NCBI RefSeq assembly: GCF_903181435.1
Contig: NZ_CAEUHO010000005.1
Span: 124,001 to 188,000, forward strand
Reading direction: 5' to 3'
Length of the DNA: 64,000 nucleotides
From: Bacteroides acidifaciens
Lineage (GTDB): Bacteria > Bacteroidota > Bacteroidia > Bacteroidales > Bacteroidaceae
Under the pieces are notes generated by a model that saw only the letters and a program-made list of their open reading frames with translations, had not been told where the DNA came from and searched no databases. The position numbers and the translations under genes were made by a program. This document shows, piece after piece, positions 44,885-53,750 of the stretch. How positions within the stretch are numbered: the stretch's first letter is position 1; every line of letters starts with the position of its first letter.

Positions 44885-45070
44885 AATGCATATACCCATA
44901 AATATGCTTTTCATCCGAAGGGCGAGTTAGGCAATAATTATCCGGTCGTTATCGGTGGAGGATATAAGATGGATAGTGCTACGGTGATGATTCTGGAGAA
45001 GAAGAAAGATGAATTAAAAGTGAAAGTTCTGAACGTAAAAGGGGAGATTTTGCTGGATATTACAGTCTGA
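44885..45070 (+). pseudogene. C-terminal remnant, probably of a calcineurin-like metallophosphoesterase
   Basis: Directly after the TAG of the preceding gene and in the same frame, 61 sense codons then TGA encode a peptide that reads as the end of a folded protein. It includes YAFHPKGELGNNYPVVIGGG, ATVMILEKKKDELKVKVLN and a last strand GEILLDITV. It has no start of its own. The pattern resembles the C-terminal beta domain of secreted purple-acid-phosphatase-like proteins of Bacteroides, though I cannot confirm the family without a search. It is probably what is left after a deletion that joined two neighbouring genes. Confidence 0.6.
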
Positions 45071-45089
45071 AACGATTGGGAGTAAGATA

Positions 45090-45127
45090 AAGGCAGGCTG
45101 TCTCAAGAAAAAGAGACAGCCTGCCTT
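45090..45127. terminator. Bidirectional intrinsic terminator
   Basis: This is a perfect 15-bp stem (AAGGCAGGCTGTCTC at 45090-45104, complement at 45113-45127) with an 8-base loop. It lies between converging transcription units. The T-runs are short on both sides. Confidence 0.8.
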
Positions 45128-45146
45128 GTTGAGTAACTGTAAAATG

Positions 45147-47096
45147 TTACTTCTCTATATGAATAATACCTGTATATCCTCCTCCTCTACTCATATTTAT
45201 GAGTAGTTTCTCATTATCCTTGATAATTTGTTCTATTATTTGTGAGTCTTTTGCTTGTTGACTGGCATTTACTCCGTCTATATGCGCTTTTATCTTCTTC
45301 GGGCCATTTCCTATGAATGATAAATCAATTTCAATATGCCGTGGAGTACTTCCGTTTATTACTCCGATGTACCATGTATTGCCATGCCGGCGTGCAAGAG
45401 CGATATATTCGCCCACTTCTCCTTCTAAAGGAACTGTTTCATCCCAGGTTGTAGGAATACTTTTGATAAATTCAAAGCTCTGGAGATTCTCGTCATATTT
45501 AGTCGGACTGTCCGAAATCATTTGCAACGGGCTTTCGTAGACTACATACATTGCTAATTGGTGGCTACGTGTGCCCTGACTCATCGGTTCATGTTGATTT
45601 TCATAGAATGTTTCCGGATGTGCGTTAAGCATAGCTCCGGGAGTATAGTCCATTGGGCCTACCCACATACGGAGATAAGGGATGATTACATCATGTGTAA
45701 CTGTGGCTCTTTTGCTCCATTTGTTATACTCCAGTCCTATTACTCCTTCGCGTGTCATCAGATTCGGATATTTGCGTCTCATGCCTTCGTTGGGGTAAGA
45801 ACCATGAAAGTCTACTAATAATTTGTATTGAGTGGCTTTAATAGCTACTTGTTCGTAGAAGTTAACCATTTTGGCATCATTACGGTCCATAAAATCTATT
45901 TTGACTCCCTTCACTCCCCATTTGCTGAATTGTGCAAAAGCCTCATCCATTTGTCGCATGATGTTTACCCATTTCGACCATAACTGGATACCTACTCCTT
46001 TTTCTGTTGCATATTCACAGATACGCGGAATGTCAACATCGGGATTGAGGGTTAACAGATCGTTACGTGCCGACCAGCCTTCGTCAATCAGGACATATTC
46101 GATGTGATGTTTGGCTGCATAGTCTACCAGATATAGATATGTATCGGTGTTAATGCCGCTTTTGAAATTTATATGATAGATATTACGGTCATTCCACCAG
46201 TCCCATAATACTTTACCGGGTTTAACCCATGTATAGTCGGCGGCTTGTTCTTTCTCTTCGGAGAGTAAATATATAAGCTCGCTTTGTAATATGGAAGAGG
46301 CATTGTCGAAAGTACCGATTACCCGCCATGGAAAGACCCGTTTTCCGCAGGTGGGAATAAGATAATTTTTGCGTGTGGAGGCATAAATTTTATTATACCC
46401 TTCGTATGGCACTTCCTTATCCGGATAATTGGCAAAAATGCCATGGAAGGATTCTTGGGCGGGTTGTAAGTACATTCCCGGATAATTATAGAGATTGGCT
46501 TCTGCTAATAATACTTTGTATTTGTCTACTTCAACCATTACAGGAGCTACGGAGAAACTGTCTTTGGGTAATGCATTGATCGGCTTTACTGTATAATCCT
46601 GCTCAAACCAGTTTTGTAGCTGGTCGGTTAAAAGAGTGTACGAGGTGTGATCCTGTCCGAAGCGGAAAGATACCGACTCTTTCTTTACAGGCTGTTTATT
46701 GTTTGCAGTACTTACGAAACGATAGGCCACTCCGTCATTATAGATTCTGAATTCGATTTTATAGTCTTTGTAAATAAGCTCAACCTGATTATAATTATCC
46801 ACTGTCTCTTTATATTTACGTGGTACAATAAATTCCACTTTCTCCGAAACGCTTTTACGAGCTATCTTTCTACATTTGTCTGTTCCCCAAGTGTCGTTTC
46901 CGACTGTAAGTGAGAGCGGGCAAGTATCAAGAATCTTTGTTCCATTCCGGGATAAGCTGTAACTGACCTGATTGTTAGTCTCGATGGTTATCACATTTTT
47001 CTTGTCCGGCGAACTGGCCTCAATTATTTTGGCAACTGTTATCGAAGGAAAACAGAAGGCTGCCGTCAGTAGAAAAAGAATATGGTTTATTTTCAT
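45147..47096 (-). CDS. Glycoside hydrolase family 97, retaining alpha-galactosidase type, in the rus operon
   Basis: This 649-residue secreted GH97 has a signal peptide ending about TVA. It shows the TIM-barrel motifs WDWWNDRNIYH and DEGWS. The nucleophile Asp401 in VKIDFMDR and Glu456 in IGLEYNKW are 55 residues apart, as in the retaining alpha-galactosidase BtGal97b, and not the SusB arrangement. It starts 2 bases after the rusT stop, so it belongs to the ribose-utilization operon and is its last gene. A second enzyme of this type lies at 17521; the two proteins share the fold and catalytic residues but differ throughout. It suggests the imported substrate also carries an alpha-linked sugar. 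Confidence 0.88.
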   Translation of the reverse strand: MKINHILFLLTAAFCFPSITVAKIIEASSPDKKNVITIETNNQVSYSLSRNGTKILDTCPLSLTVGNDTWGTDKCRKIARKSVSEKVEFIVPRKYKETVDNYNQVELIYKDYKIEFRIYNDGVAYRFVSTANNKQPVKKESVSFRFGQDHTSYTLLTDQLQNWFEQDYTVKPINALPKDSFSVAPVMVEVDKYKVLLAEANLYNYPGMYLQPAQESFHGIFANYPDKEVPYEGYNKIYASTRKNYLIPTCGKRVFPWRVIGTFDNASSILQSELIYLLSEEKEQAADYTWVKPGKVLWDWWNDRNIYHINFKSGINTDTYLYLVDYAAKHHIEYVLIDEGWSARNDLLTLNPDVDIPRICEYATEKGVGIQLWSKWVNIMRQMDEAFAQFSKWGVKGVKIDFMDRNDAKMVNFYEQVAIKATQYKLLVDFHGSYPNEGMRRKYPNLMTREGVIGLEYNKWSKRATVTHDVIIPYLRMWVGPMDYTPGAMLNAHPETFYENQHEPMSQGTRSHQLAMYVVYESPLQMISDSPTKYDENLQSFEFIKSIPTTWDETVPLEGEVGEYIALARRHGNTWYIGVINGSTPRHIEIDLSFIGNGPKKIKAHIDGVNASQQAKDSQIIEQIIKDNEKLLINMSRGGGYTGIIHIEK

Positions 47097-47098
47097 AA

Positions 47099-48103
47099 TT
47101 AGTTTCCTCCGGATAAAACGATGAATGATAATCCTGTGATGAACAGAATAAACATGATTCCTAAAAGCCTGTCGGTTGATTTGGAACTACCGGTGAACTC
47201 TTTCCAGATAAATACGCCCCATAAGGCGGCAATCATAGGTGCTCCCTGACCGAGCGCGTAGGAGATGGCAGCTCCTGCTTTTCCTGCGGCTATATAGCTC
47301 AAAGCAGTTCCCAATCCCCATATACATCCTCCGAGGATACCTACCAGATGTGTGCCTGCTTTTCCCGCAAAATATTCTTTATAGCTTACCGGAGTTCCTA
47401 CAAACGGGCGTTTCATAATAACTGTATTGAATAGGAAGTTGCTCAGGAAGATACCGATTGAGAATATAAAGAAAGCAGTATATGGAGTAGCCATGCCCGG
47501 AGTCGGAGAGTCGAAATTATTAAGATCCATAGCGGCAGCTACAAAGCGGTAGAAGAAAGACATAAGTATGCCGGCAATAGCCGCAAGAATAATCCCTTTC
47601 TTACTATTATTATTTCCCTCTTTCTGTTGCCTGCCTGCCGCTATCCCATTGCAGATGATAGCGATAACAATCAAGATTACTCCTGTAAACAACCAGAACG
47701 GATCTCCTTTAGGGGTGCTGAAATAATTGATAAACACACCTAGGACCAAGGCAAGTCCTACACCCAACGGAAAAGCAACCGACATTCCGGCGATGGAGAC
47801 TGAAGCTGAAAGTAAGATGTTGGAAGCATTGAAGATAACTCCTCCGATCAAAGCACTGACTATGTATCTGGCATCTACTTGCCGGATATCTTCCAGAAAA
47901 CCTCTCCCCGAATCTCCGAAACTTCCGAGTGTGAAAACGAGAAGTAAGGCAAATAATAAGATACCGATCGTATAATCCCAGTAATAAAGCTCATAACGCC
48001 AGTTCTTGCTGGCCAGTTTCTGGGTGTTACCCCAAGAACCCCAACATATCATGGTTATGAAGCAAAAGATAATGGCTAGTGTATAACTATTGACTATAAA
48101 CAT
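47099..48103 (-). CDS. rusT: Sugar permease of the GRP/RhaT-like family (rusT-type)
   Basis: This 334-residue inner-membrane protein has about ten hydrophobic segments in two halves (for example TLAIIFCFITMICWGSWG, then GLGTALSYIAAGKAGAAISY), as in glucose/ribose and rhamnose porters of the drug/metabolite superfamily. Polar residues cluster in a cytoplasmic loop (RQQKEGNNNSKK). It sits 10 bases after the DUF4832-nucleoside hydrolase fusion gene and 2 bases before the GH97 gene. In the rus locus of B. thetaiotaomicron the corresponding gene encodes the ribose permease. Position and family support the same role; specificity is inferred. Confidence 0.85.
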   Translation of the reverse strand: MFIVNSYTLAIIFCFITMICWGSWGNTQKLASKNWRYELYYWDYTIGILLFALLLVFTLGSFGDSGRGFLEDIRQVDARYIVSALIGGVIFNASNILLSASVSIAGMSVAFPLGVGLALVLGVFINYFSTPKGDPFWLFTGVILIVIAIICNGIAAGRQQKEGNNNSKKGIILAAIAGILMSFFYRFVAAAMDLNNFDSPTPGMATPYTAFFIFSIGIFLSNFLFNTVIMKRPFVGTPVSYKEYFAGKAGTHLVGILGGCIWGLGTALSYIAAGKAGAAISYALGQGAPMIAALWGVFIWKEFTGSSKSTDRLLGIMFILFITGLSFIVLSGGN

Positions 48104-48113
48104 GATTCTTTCT

Positions 48114-50669
48114 TTATTGGTTTATATTCTTTTCTTCTTTCCCTGTCACCTGGCGGACAATGGCATCTAATGTTCTCTGAATATTCTCATTTCCTTGAAT
48201 CATAAGATATTGATGTTGTCCTTTGTCTGACGCATTAAAAAGACTGTGTCCTGCACTGTCTATTGTAATCGTTCCTTTTGTTGACAGTTCAAAATAATCC
48301 TTCTCCGGTTCTATGGCCTGTATGACAGAGGTCAAATCCCAAGTTTGCCTGTCATAAGGCATTTTGTCATATATCTGGTAAGATACACAAAGAGGATGTT
48401 TGTAAGCGTTCGGGAAATCATTCAAGATACTCTGATGCGGATACAACAATTTGTTGCCTAGTTCCCAGCCGCTTGCAATGACCGGAGTGGGCCATTCGCT
48501 GAATACGGTTTGGGCTGCACTTATATCCTGCACTAGATTCCATTCGGGGAAATCGAACTCGTTCCCATAGAGTCCTCCCATTACGGACAACAGCTTCACT
48601 TTTTGGGCAACGAGTGATTTGCCGTCCAAAGGACTGTATTCATCGGCTTCCGAGCGTAGCAGGCGTGAAAGGTTCGTTTCCGGTCCTACGGCAATAAATA
48701 CGACGGAATTATCTGGTTGTGAAGCCAGTAATTTCCGTAACAACTTATATCCTTCCGGCAGATTGTCTTTTATGCTTCTTTGAGGATGCAGTATCTTATT
48801 GCCTTCAATAATGGTATCCAAAGTTTGGCGGAGATAACCTCCGTCTTCGGGAGTAGCTCCGTTGTATGCATATCCCAATGGAATGTCTCCCCTCTCATTG
48901 AGGCGGCAATATCCGTCAATATATTCGATTGAATAAGGATTGGACTTGCTGATTGTGATACCTAGCAGATCTATTTTTCCGGCTTTCTCGTAGTTGAATA
49001 GCATTTGCATAGCCAGCACGTCGTCAATGTCATTGCCGACATCCGTGTCGAATATCACAGGAACGGGTTGTTCGAGTTGATATTTTAAAGACTTGTCACT
49101 TCGAATGTCGAAGAATAAATCTGGGTTCAGACGGGTATCGGCAACTGATTCACCAATACCGATATAGCCCATTGGGTGATAACCACCTTCGAAATAATTC
49201 TCATTGGCAAATCGGAGCGAAGGTTGCATACCGGCCGGATCGAGCACCGTTAAAGCCAAGATATATTTTCCCTTGGCAATGGGGGCGTCAATAGAAATAT
49301 TCTTCCGGATGTGGTAAGTCTCCGGAGCCGTCTGGTATTTATGCTCATCTACCGACCAATTATCTCCCGGCATCCATTCGGAGATGTTTACCCCTTCTAA
49401 TATTTTCCCCCATACTTTTTGATGACTTTCAGGGTCTAGCAAAGCTACTTCTACCGGCCAGTTATAATAGAATGGAGACGATCCGGTGTTGACAACTTTG
49501 AAAGAAATAGGGAATTGTGCTCCCGCTTTAATTTCATTCGGGTAAGAGAATTCATTGATAATGAACCGATACCCCATAGCTTTTTGCAGTATCTCTGCAT
49601 TTTTCCGGAACTCCGGTTCGTTGAAGTCTGCCCAAGTGATTCCGCCTAAATGATTGCAGTGCAAGTTCCGGATCTGTTCCATGACATATTCCCGGGTATC
49701 CTTATCCGCCACCACTTCTTCAAAAGATTTGAACCGGGCCAAATCTCCCCAGTTCCAAGTAATTTCTCCACCTATGGGCTGGGTTTTCCAACGATCACCC
49801 AGTTTCTTCATTTCCTCATAACCTCTTACAATCTCTTGGGGTTGAGACCATGAATCCCAATAAATCCCGAATTCGTAATCTTTAAATTCATAAGCATAAC
49901 GGACCATTACTTTCTTGTTTTTGAATGCTTTGGCAAAGGCATCTCCCAGTATCTTTTCCATGCCTGGAATCCATGTCCGGTTAGCTACGTGTTCCGGTTC
50001 GTCGTGCGGAGCCCAGTAAGTTGAGAGATCCGGGTCATGGTGTTCTCCCCATTCACCGATAATTCCCATTTCTACATACGCTACTCGTGGGTCGTTATCC
50101 CACGCCTGTCCGAGTTTCTCTACAAGTTTTTTTACGCGTTTAGGAAAAGAAGGGTCAAAGTATCCCCCGGTAATGGGGGTATTTTTGTCTTTTTCTTCTA
50201 CATAGGCGGCCACGGAGTTCGGTCTTTGTTTATAAGGACCTTTTTCCGGAGTTATTCCTTTGGGCCAGTGCCAACCGGTTAAGTCATCCGGATTAGTGGG
50301 GTCTTTAGGTTTTCCGCCATGCCAGGGTTCCAGCCATACAAGAAAAACCCGGGGAATAACTTTGACGTTTATATCTTCTACTCCTTTCCAGCGATGATTG
50401 CTGTAAGCGATAATCTTGTCTACTCCGTCATTGGCGTCGTCTTCGATCATATTCCACTGCATATATTCTTTTGTCAGTGAACCGTAAGGGTAGGGATATT
50501 CTTCCCTAATCCGGTCGATGCCGGGAGCGAAGAATTCCCTGAATCCTTTCATTGGATTCCTGAATGCATTCGGATACTCCTGGTAAGAAACCGTCACAGT
50601 TTTCTCACTGCAAGCAGATATCGTTCCGAATAGCATTAGGAGTAATATGTTTCTGATGATTGATTTCAT
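48114..50669 (-). CDS. Fusion of a DUF4832-type glycosidase-like domain with a nucleoside hydrolase
   Basis: This is an 851-residue lipoprotein (Cys in TISACSEK). Residues about 30-525 are homologous along their whole length to the neighbour at 50682 (DUF4832-type barrel and beta domain). Candidate acidic active-site residues lie in GIIGEWGEHHD and GGEITWNWG. From about residue 536 a complete nucleoside hydrolase follows, with the calcium/ribose-binding motif FDTDVGNDIDD (Asp541, Asp543, Asp547, Asp549, Asp550) and later segments VGPETNLSRLL and MGGLYGNEFDFPEWN. Nucleoside hydrolases free ribose from nucleosides. Fusion suggests a first cut that exposes a ribosyl group, then its release. In B. 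thetaiotaomicron the rus locus encodes these as separate neighbours (as I recall it). Confidence 0.85.
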   Translation of the reverse strand: MKSIIRNILLLMLFGTISACSEKTVTVSYQEYPNAFRNPMKGFREFFAPGIDRIREEYPYPYGSLTKEYMQWNMIEDDANDGVDKIIAYSNHRWKGVEDINVKVIPRVFLVWLEPWHGGKPKDPTNPDDLTGWHWPKGITPEKGPYKQRPNSVAAYVEEKDKNTPITGGYFDPSFPKRVKKLVEKLGQAWDNDPRVAYVEMGIIGEWGEHHDPDLSTYWAPHDEPEHVANRTWIPGMEKILGDAFAKAFKNKKVMVRYAYEFKDYEFGIYWDSWSQPQEIVRGYEEMKKLGDRWKTQPIGGEITWNWGDLARFKSFEEVVADKDTREYVMEQIRNLHCNHLGGITWADFNEPEFRKNAEILQKAMGYRFIINEFSYPNEIKAGAQFPISFKVVNTGSSPFYYNWPVEVALLDPESHQKVWGKILEGVNISEWMPGDNWSVDEHKYQTAPETYHIRKNISIDAPIAKGKYILALTVLDPAGMQPSLRFANENYFEGGYHPMGYIGIGESVADTRLNPDLFFDIRSDKSLKYQLEQPVPVIFDTDVGNDIDDVLAMQMLFNYEKAGKIDLLGITISKSNPYSIEYIDGYCRLNERGDIPLGYAYNGATPEDGGYLRQTLDTIIEGNKILHPQRSIKDNLPEGYKLLRKLLASQPDNSVVFIAVGPETNLSRLLRSEADEYSPLDGKSLVAQKVKLLSVMGGLYGNEFDFPEWNLVQDISAAQTVFSEWPTPVIASGWELGNKLLYPHQSILNDFPNAYKHPLCVSYQIYDKMPYDRQTWDLTSVIQAIEPEKDYFELSTKGTITIDSAGHSLFNASDKGQHQYLMIQGNENIQRTLDAIVRQVTGKEEKNINQ

Positions 50670-50681
50670 TAAGTTTGCTTA

Positions 50682-52304
50682 TTATTGGATTTTATATTTC
50701 AGAGTCTTATCCTGCCTCATGTCATCGAAATCTTCGGTTGGGATTTCAAAATATACGGGCTCCGTATTGACACCGATATGTCCCATAGGGTGGCGTCCTC
50801 CTTCAAAGTAATTTTGAATGGCAAATCTTAATGAAGGAAGCATGCCGGACGGGTCTAATATGGAAATTGAGATGATATAATCTCCTGTATCTAGTTTCTT
50901 GTCTAAAGTCAGTTCTTCCTCAATATGATTCGTAGCAGCCGGTTGAGTATAGACTTTTGCTGAATTATTCCAGTTGTCTCCCGGCATCCATTGTGATATT
51001 TTAGGAGTTTTCAATGTTTTGCTCCATACAACTTCTTGAGTCTGGGAGTTTAGTAAGGCAATTTCTACCGGCCAGTCATAATAAAAAGGAGACGAACCTG
51101 TGTTAATCACATCAAATGATATTTTAAATGATTCATCCGGTTTGATATTTGTCGGATAGTTGAAATTGGACAAAAGAAAGCGGTAACCCATTGTCTTTTG
51201 TAGTAATTCTGCATTGGGTTCGAAAGTCGGGTCATTGAAATTAGCCCAAGTGATACCTCCCAAGTGGTTACAATGCAGATCGCGTATTTGCTGAATGACG
51301 AGGTCTTGCGTTTGGGCATCTGCTACTACTTCTTCAAAAGATTTGAATTTGTAGAGGCTTCCCCAGTTCCAGGTAATTTCTCCGCCTATGGGCTGGGTTT
51401 TCCAGCGATCGCCTAACTTCTTCATTTCTTCGTAGCCGCGCTTTATTTCTTCATCAATAGCCCATGAGTCCCAATAAATCCCGAATTCATAATCTTTGAA
51501 TTCATAAGCATAGCGAACCATTACTTTCTTGTTTTTGAAGGCAGCGGTAAAGGCATCTCCCAATACTTTTTCAATGCCTGGCAGCCAGGTACGGTTCTCT
51601 ACATGATTCGGTTGGTCATGAGGTGCCCATACTGTGGTGATATCCGGGTCGTGATGTTCCCCGAACTCGCCGATAATTCCCATTTCTACATAGGCTACTC
51701 TAGGGTCATTATCCCATGCTTGTCCGGCTTTCTCTACCAATTTCTTCACTCTTTCCTGAAAGGTAGGGTGACAATAGCCCCCAATAATAGGGGCGTTAAG
51801 ATCGTCTTTATCATATATCTCTCCCGGAATGTCGCTGGGCCAATGCCAACCGTTCAAATCGTCGGGATTGTTGGTATAAGTATTCTTGGCATATCCGCCA
51901 TGCCAGGGCTCCATCCATACGATGTAAATACGTGGGATAACCTTGACATTTATATCTTCCACTCCTTTCCACCTGTGGTTACTATAAGCAATAATCTTGT
52001 CGACACCGTCACTCTCATTGTCTTCCAGCATATTCCATTGCATATATTCTTTTATAATAGAACCGTAAGGATATGGATATTCATCTCTTACTTTATCATA
52101 TCCCGGACCGAAGAATTCGCGTAATCCTTTCATCGGATTCCGGATTGCGTGAAGATATTCCGCCGGATTGATTGTAACTCTTCCGTCTTTTACTTCTACA
52201 GTTCCTCCTCCTTCGATAGGAGGAAGTATGCCATGGTCTTCTTCTTTGCATGAATAAAAGAAGATACTCATCAGTAGTCCTGTGATAAAAATAATTTTTT
52301 TCAT
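50682..52304 (-). CDS. rusGH: DUF4832-type glycosidase-like lipoprotein (rusGH-type)
   Basis: This 540-residue lipoprotein has a signal MKKIIFITGLLMSIFFYSC. The fold is a (beta/alpha)8-like domain of the DUF4832/DUF4874 kind followed by a beta-sandwich (from about residue 395). Conserved acids in GIIGEFGEHHD and GGEITWNWG are the candidates for catalysis. The sequence is very close to the first 525 residues of the downstream fusion protein, with long identical blocks around HRWKGVEDINVKVIPR and VMVRYAYEFKDYEFGIYWDS, so one arose from the other. It ends before any nucleoside hydrolase domain. The gap to each neighbour is 11-17 bases. Which bond it cuts is not known. Confidence 0.82.
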   Translation of the reverse strand: MKKIIFITGLLMSIFFYSCKEEDHGILPPIEGGGTVEVKDGRVTINPAEYLHAIRNPMKGLREFFGPGYDKVRDEYPYPYGSIIKEYMQWNMLEDNESDGVDKIIAYSNHRWKGVEDINVKVIPRIYIVWMEPWHGGYAKNTYTNNPDDLNGWHWPSDIPGEIYDKDDLNAPIIGGYCHPTFQERVKKLVEKAGQAWDNDPRVAYVEMGIIGEFGEHHDPDITTVWAPHDQPNHVENRTWLPGIEKVLGDAFTAAFKNKKVMVRYAYEFKDYEFGIYWDSWAIDEEIKRGYEEMKKLGDRWKTQPIGGEITWNWGSLYKFKSFEEVVADAQTQDLVIQQIRDLHCNHLGGITWANFNDPTFEPNAELLQKTMGYRFLLSNFNYPTNIKPDESFKISFDVINTGSSPFYYDWPVEIALLNSQTQEVVWSKTLKTPKISQWMPGDNWNNSAKVYTQPAATNHIEEELTLDKKLDTGDYIISISILDPSGMLPSLRFAIQNYFEGGRHPMGHIGVNTEPVYFEIPTEDFDDMRQDKTLKYKIQ

Positions 52305-52321
52305 GTGTTAAATGATTTATG

Positions 52322-53737
52322 TTAATATCCTTCGTTGTTTTCTGTGATAGCGTCATTGGCATCGATGGCGGCTTGCGGAATTGGGTATAAAACATGATAG
52401 GGCTGAATAGTGACCCCAGCGTGGTCTTTCATGTATTCACTTAGTTTGCCGAAGCGAATTAAATCCCAGCGGCGCAGGTGTTCACAACATAATTCATGCA
52501 ATCTTTCTTCCAGTACGACTTCAGCAAACTGTTCTTTATTCAGGTTATCGGCTGCCGTTATGGAAGTTAGGCCTGCCCTATTTCGTACTTCATTCAGAGC
52601 ATTATATTTTTCATTACTTGTGTCGTCTATACTGTTCAGTGCTTCGGCTTTCATCAAGAGTACGTCTGCATAGCGAATCATAGTAAAATTCAAATTATCA
52701 TCTTCAATCACATTGCCAGTTTCCGCATCCCAAAATTTACCGGAAGAGGGCGGTGTCTGGGTAACTCCTGCATATTCTGTGATGAAGAATGCCTTTTTAC
52801 GTTTATCGGCGTTATCATAAGAATCATATAGATATTGTGTCGGACCAAATCCACCCCAGCCGCCAAAGTTGGTCGGGCCGCCTACATTACGGGGTCCCCA
52901 ATAAGAATGCTGGATACTTCCTTCCAGTCCCCACGAACCGGAATGCTTGAACTGGATTTCAAATATGTTTTCATATTCTTGATTCTTGTTTTTGGGATCA
53001 AATATATCCTTTAGATTATCATACAGCTTGAATTTGCCTTCGAGCATCCTGCAGTATTTTAATGCTTCGTCCGGTTTTCCCCACTGAAGATAAATGCGTG
53101 CCAGCAGAGCTTGGGCAGCATAGGACGTAGCTCTTCCTTTATCTTGGGCATTCGGCCAAGAGGTAGGGAGCCCGAGAGCAGCTTCCATGTCCTGGGTAAT
53201 CAGTGTATATACTTCGTCAGCCGTGGCGCGCGGTTTCATGATTTCACTTCTATCAATGGATGATTTTGTCCATAAAGGAACTCCGCCATACATTCTCACA
53301 AGGTCGAAATAGTAGATCGCTCTTAAAAAACGGGCTTGCATAATCATGGAACTATGGAGATCCGCACTGACTGCATCCGAAGGCATATCAATAACTGCAT
53401 TGCAACGTTTGATGCCTTCGTAGCAGAGCCGGTAGTGATTATCCAGGAATTCGTGTGAAGCGGAAAAAGTATAGTAATGCAATTGGGAGTAAGCCGCCCA
53501 ACCCATATCAAACGGAATTACTTCATCTGTTCCGAATTCAGTAAGGGTAATGGTGTATTTTCCGACAAAGACTTCTTGGAGCGTGCCATAAGCGGCATAA
53601 AGAGTTTGCTGCCAATCTTCCGGTTTTTCATAAGCATTTTCCGGGGTTAGTACACTTTGGGGTGTCAAGTCAAGAAAGTTGTCGCAACTGCATAATGTCA
53701 GGCAACTGAGAGCTAATATTGATAAATATTTTTTCAT
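52322..53737 (-). CDS. rusD: SusD-like lipoprotein of the rus operon
   Basis: This SusD/RagB-family protein of about 471 residues has a lipoprotein signal (LTLCSCDNFLDLTPQ). The ATG at 53737 is preferred over one at 53773, because the longer form would overlap rusC and bury the signal peptide. Family features include RAIYYFDLVRMYGGVPL, LLARIYLQWGKPDEAL, FTMIRYADVLLMKAEAL and ERLHELCCEHLRRWDLIRF. It follows rusC by 13 bases. It should present the ribosyl-containing ligand to the RusC channel. Confidence 0.93.
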   Translation of the reverse strand: MKKYLSILALSCLTLCSCDNFLDLTPQSVLTPENAYEKPEDWQQTLYAAYGTLQEVFVGKYTITLTEFGTDEVIPFDMGWAAYSQLHYYTFSASHEFLDNHYRLCYEGIKRCNAVIDMPSDAVSADLHSSMIMQARFLRAIYYFDLVRMYGGVPLWTKSSIDRSEIMKPRATADEVYTLITQDMEAALGLPTSWPNAQDKGRATSYAAQALLARIYLQWGKPDEALKYCRMLEGKFKLYDNLKDIFDPKNKNQEYENIFEIQFKHSGSWGLEGSIQHSYWGPRNVGGPTNFGGWGGFGPTQYLYDSYDNADKRKKAFFITEYAGVTQTPPSSGKFWDAETGNVIEDDNLNFTMIRYADVLLMKAEALNSIDDTSNEKYNALNEVRNRAGLTSITAADNLNKEQFAEVVLEERLHELCCEHLRRWDLIRFGKLSEYMKDHAGVTIQPYHVLYPIPQAAIDANDAITENNEGY

Positions 53738-53750
53738 AATGTTTCTGTTT

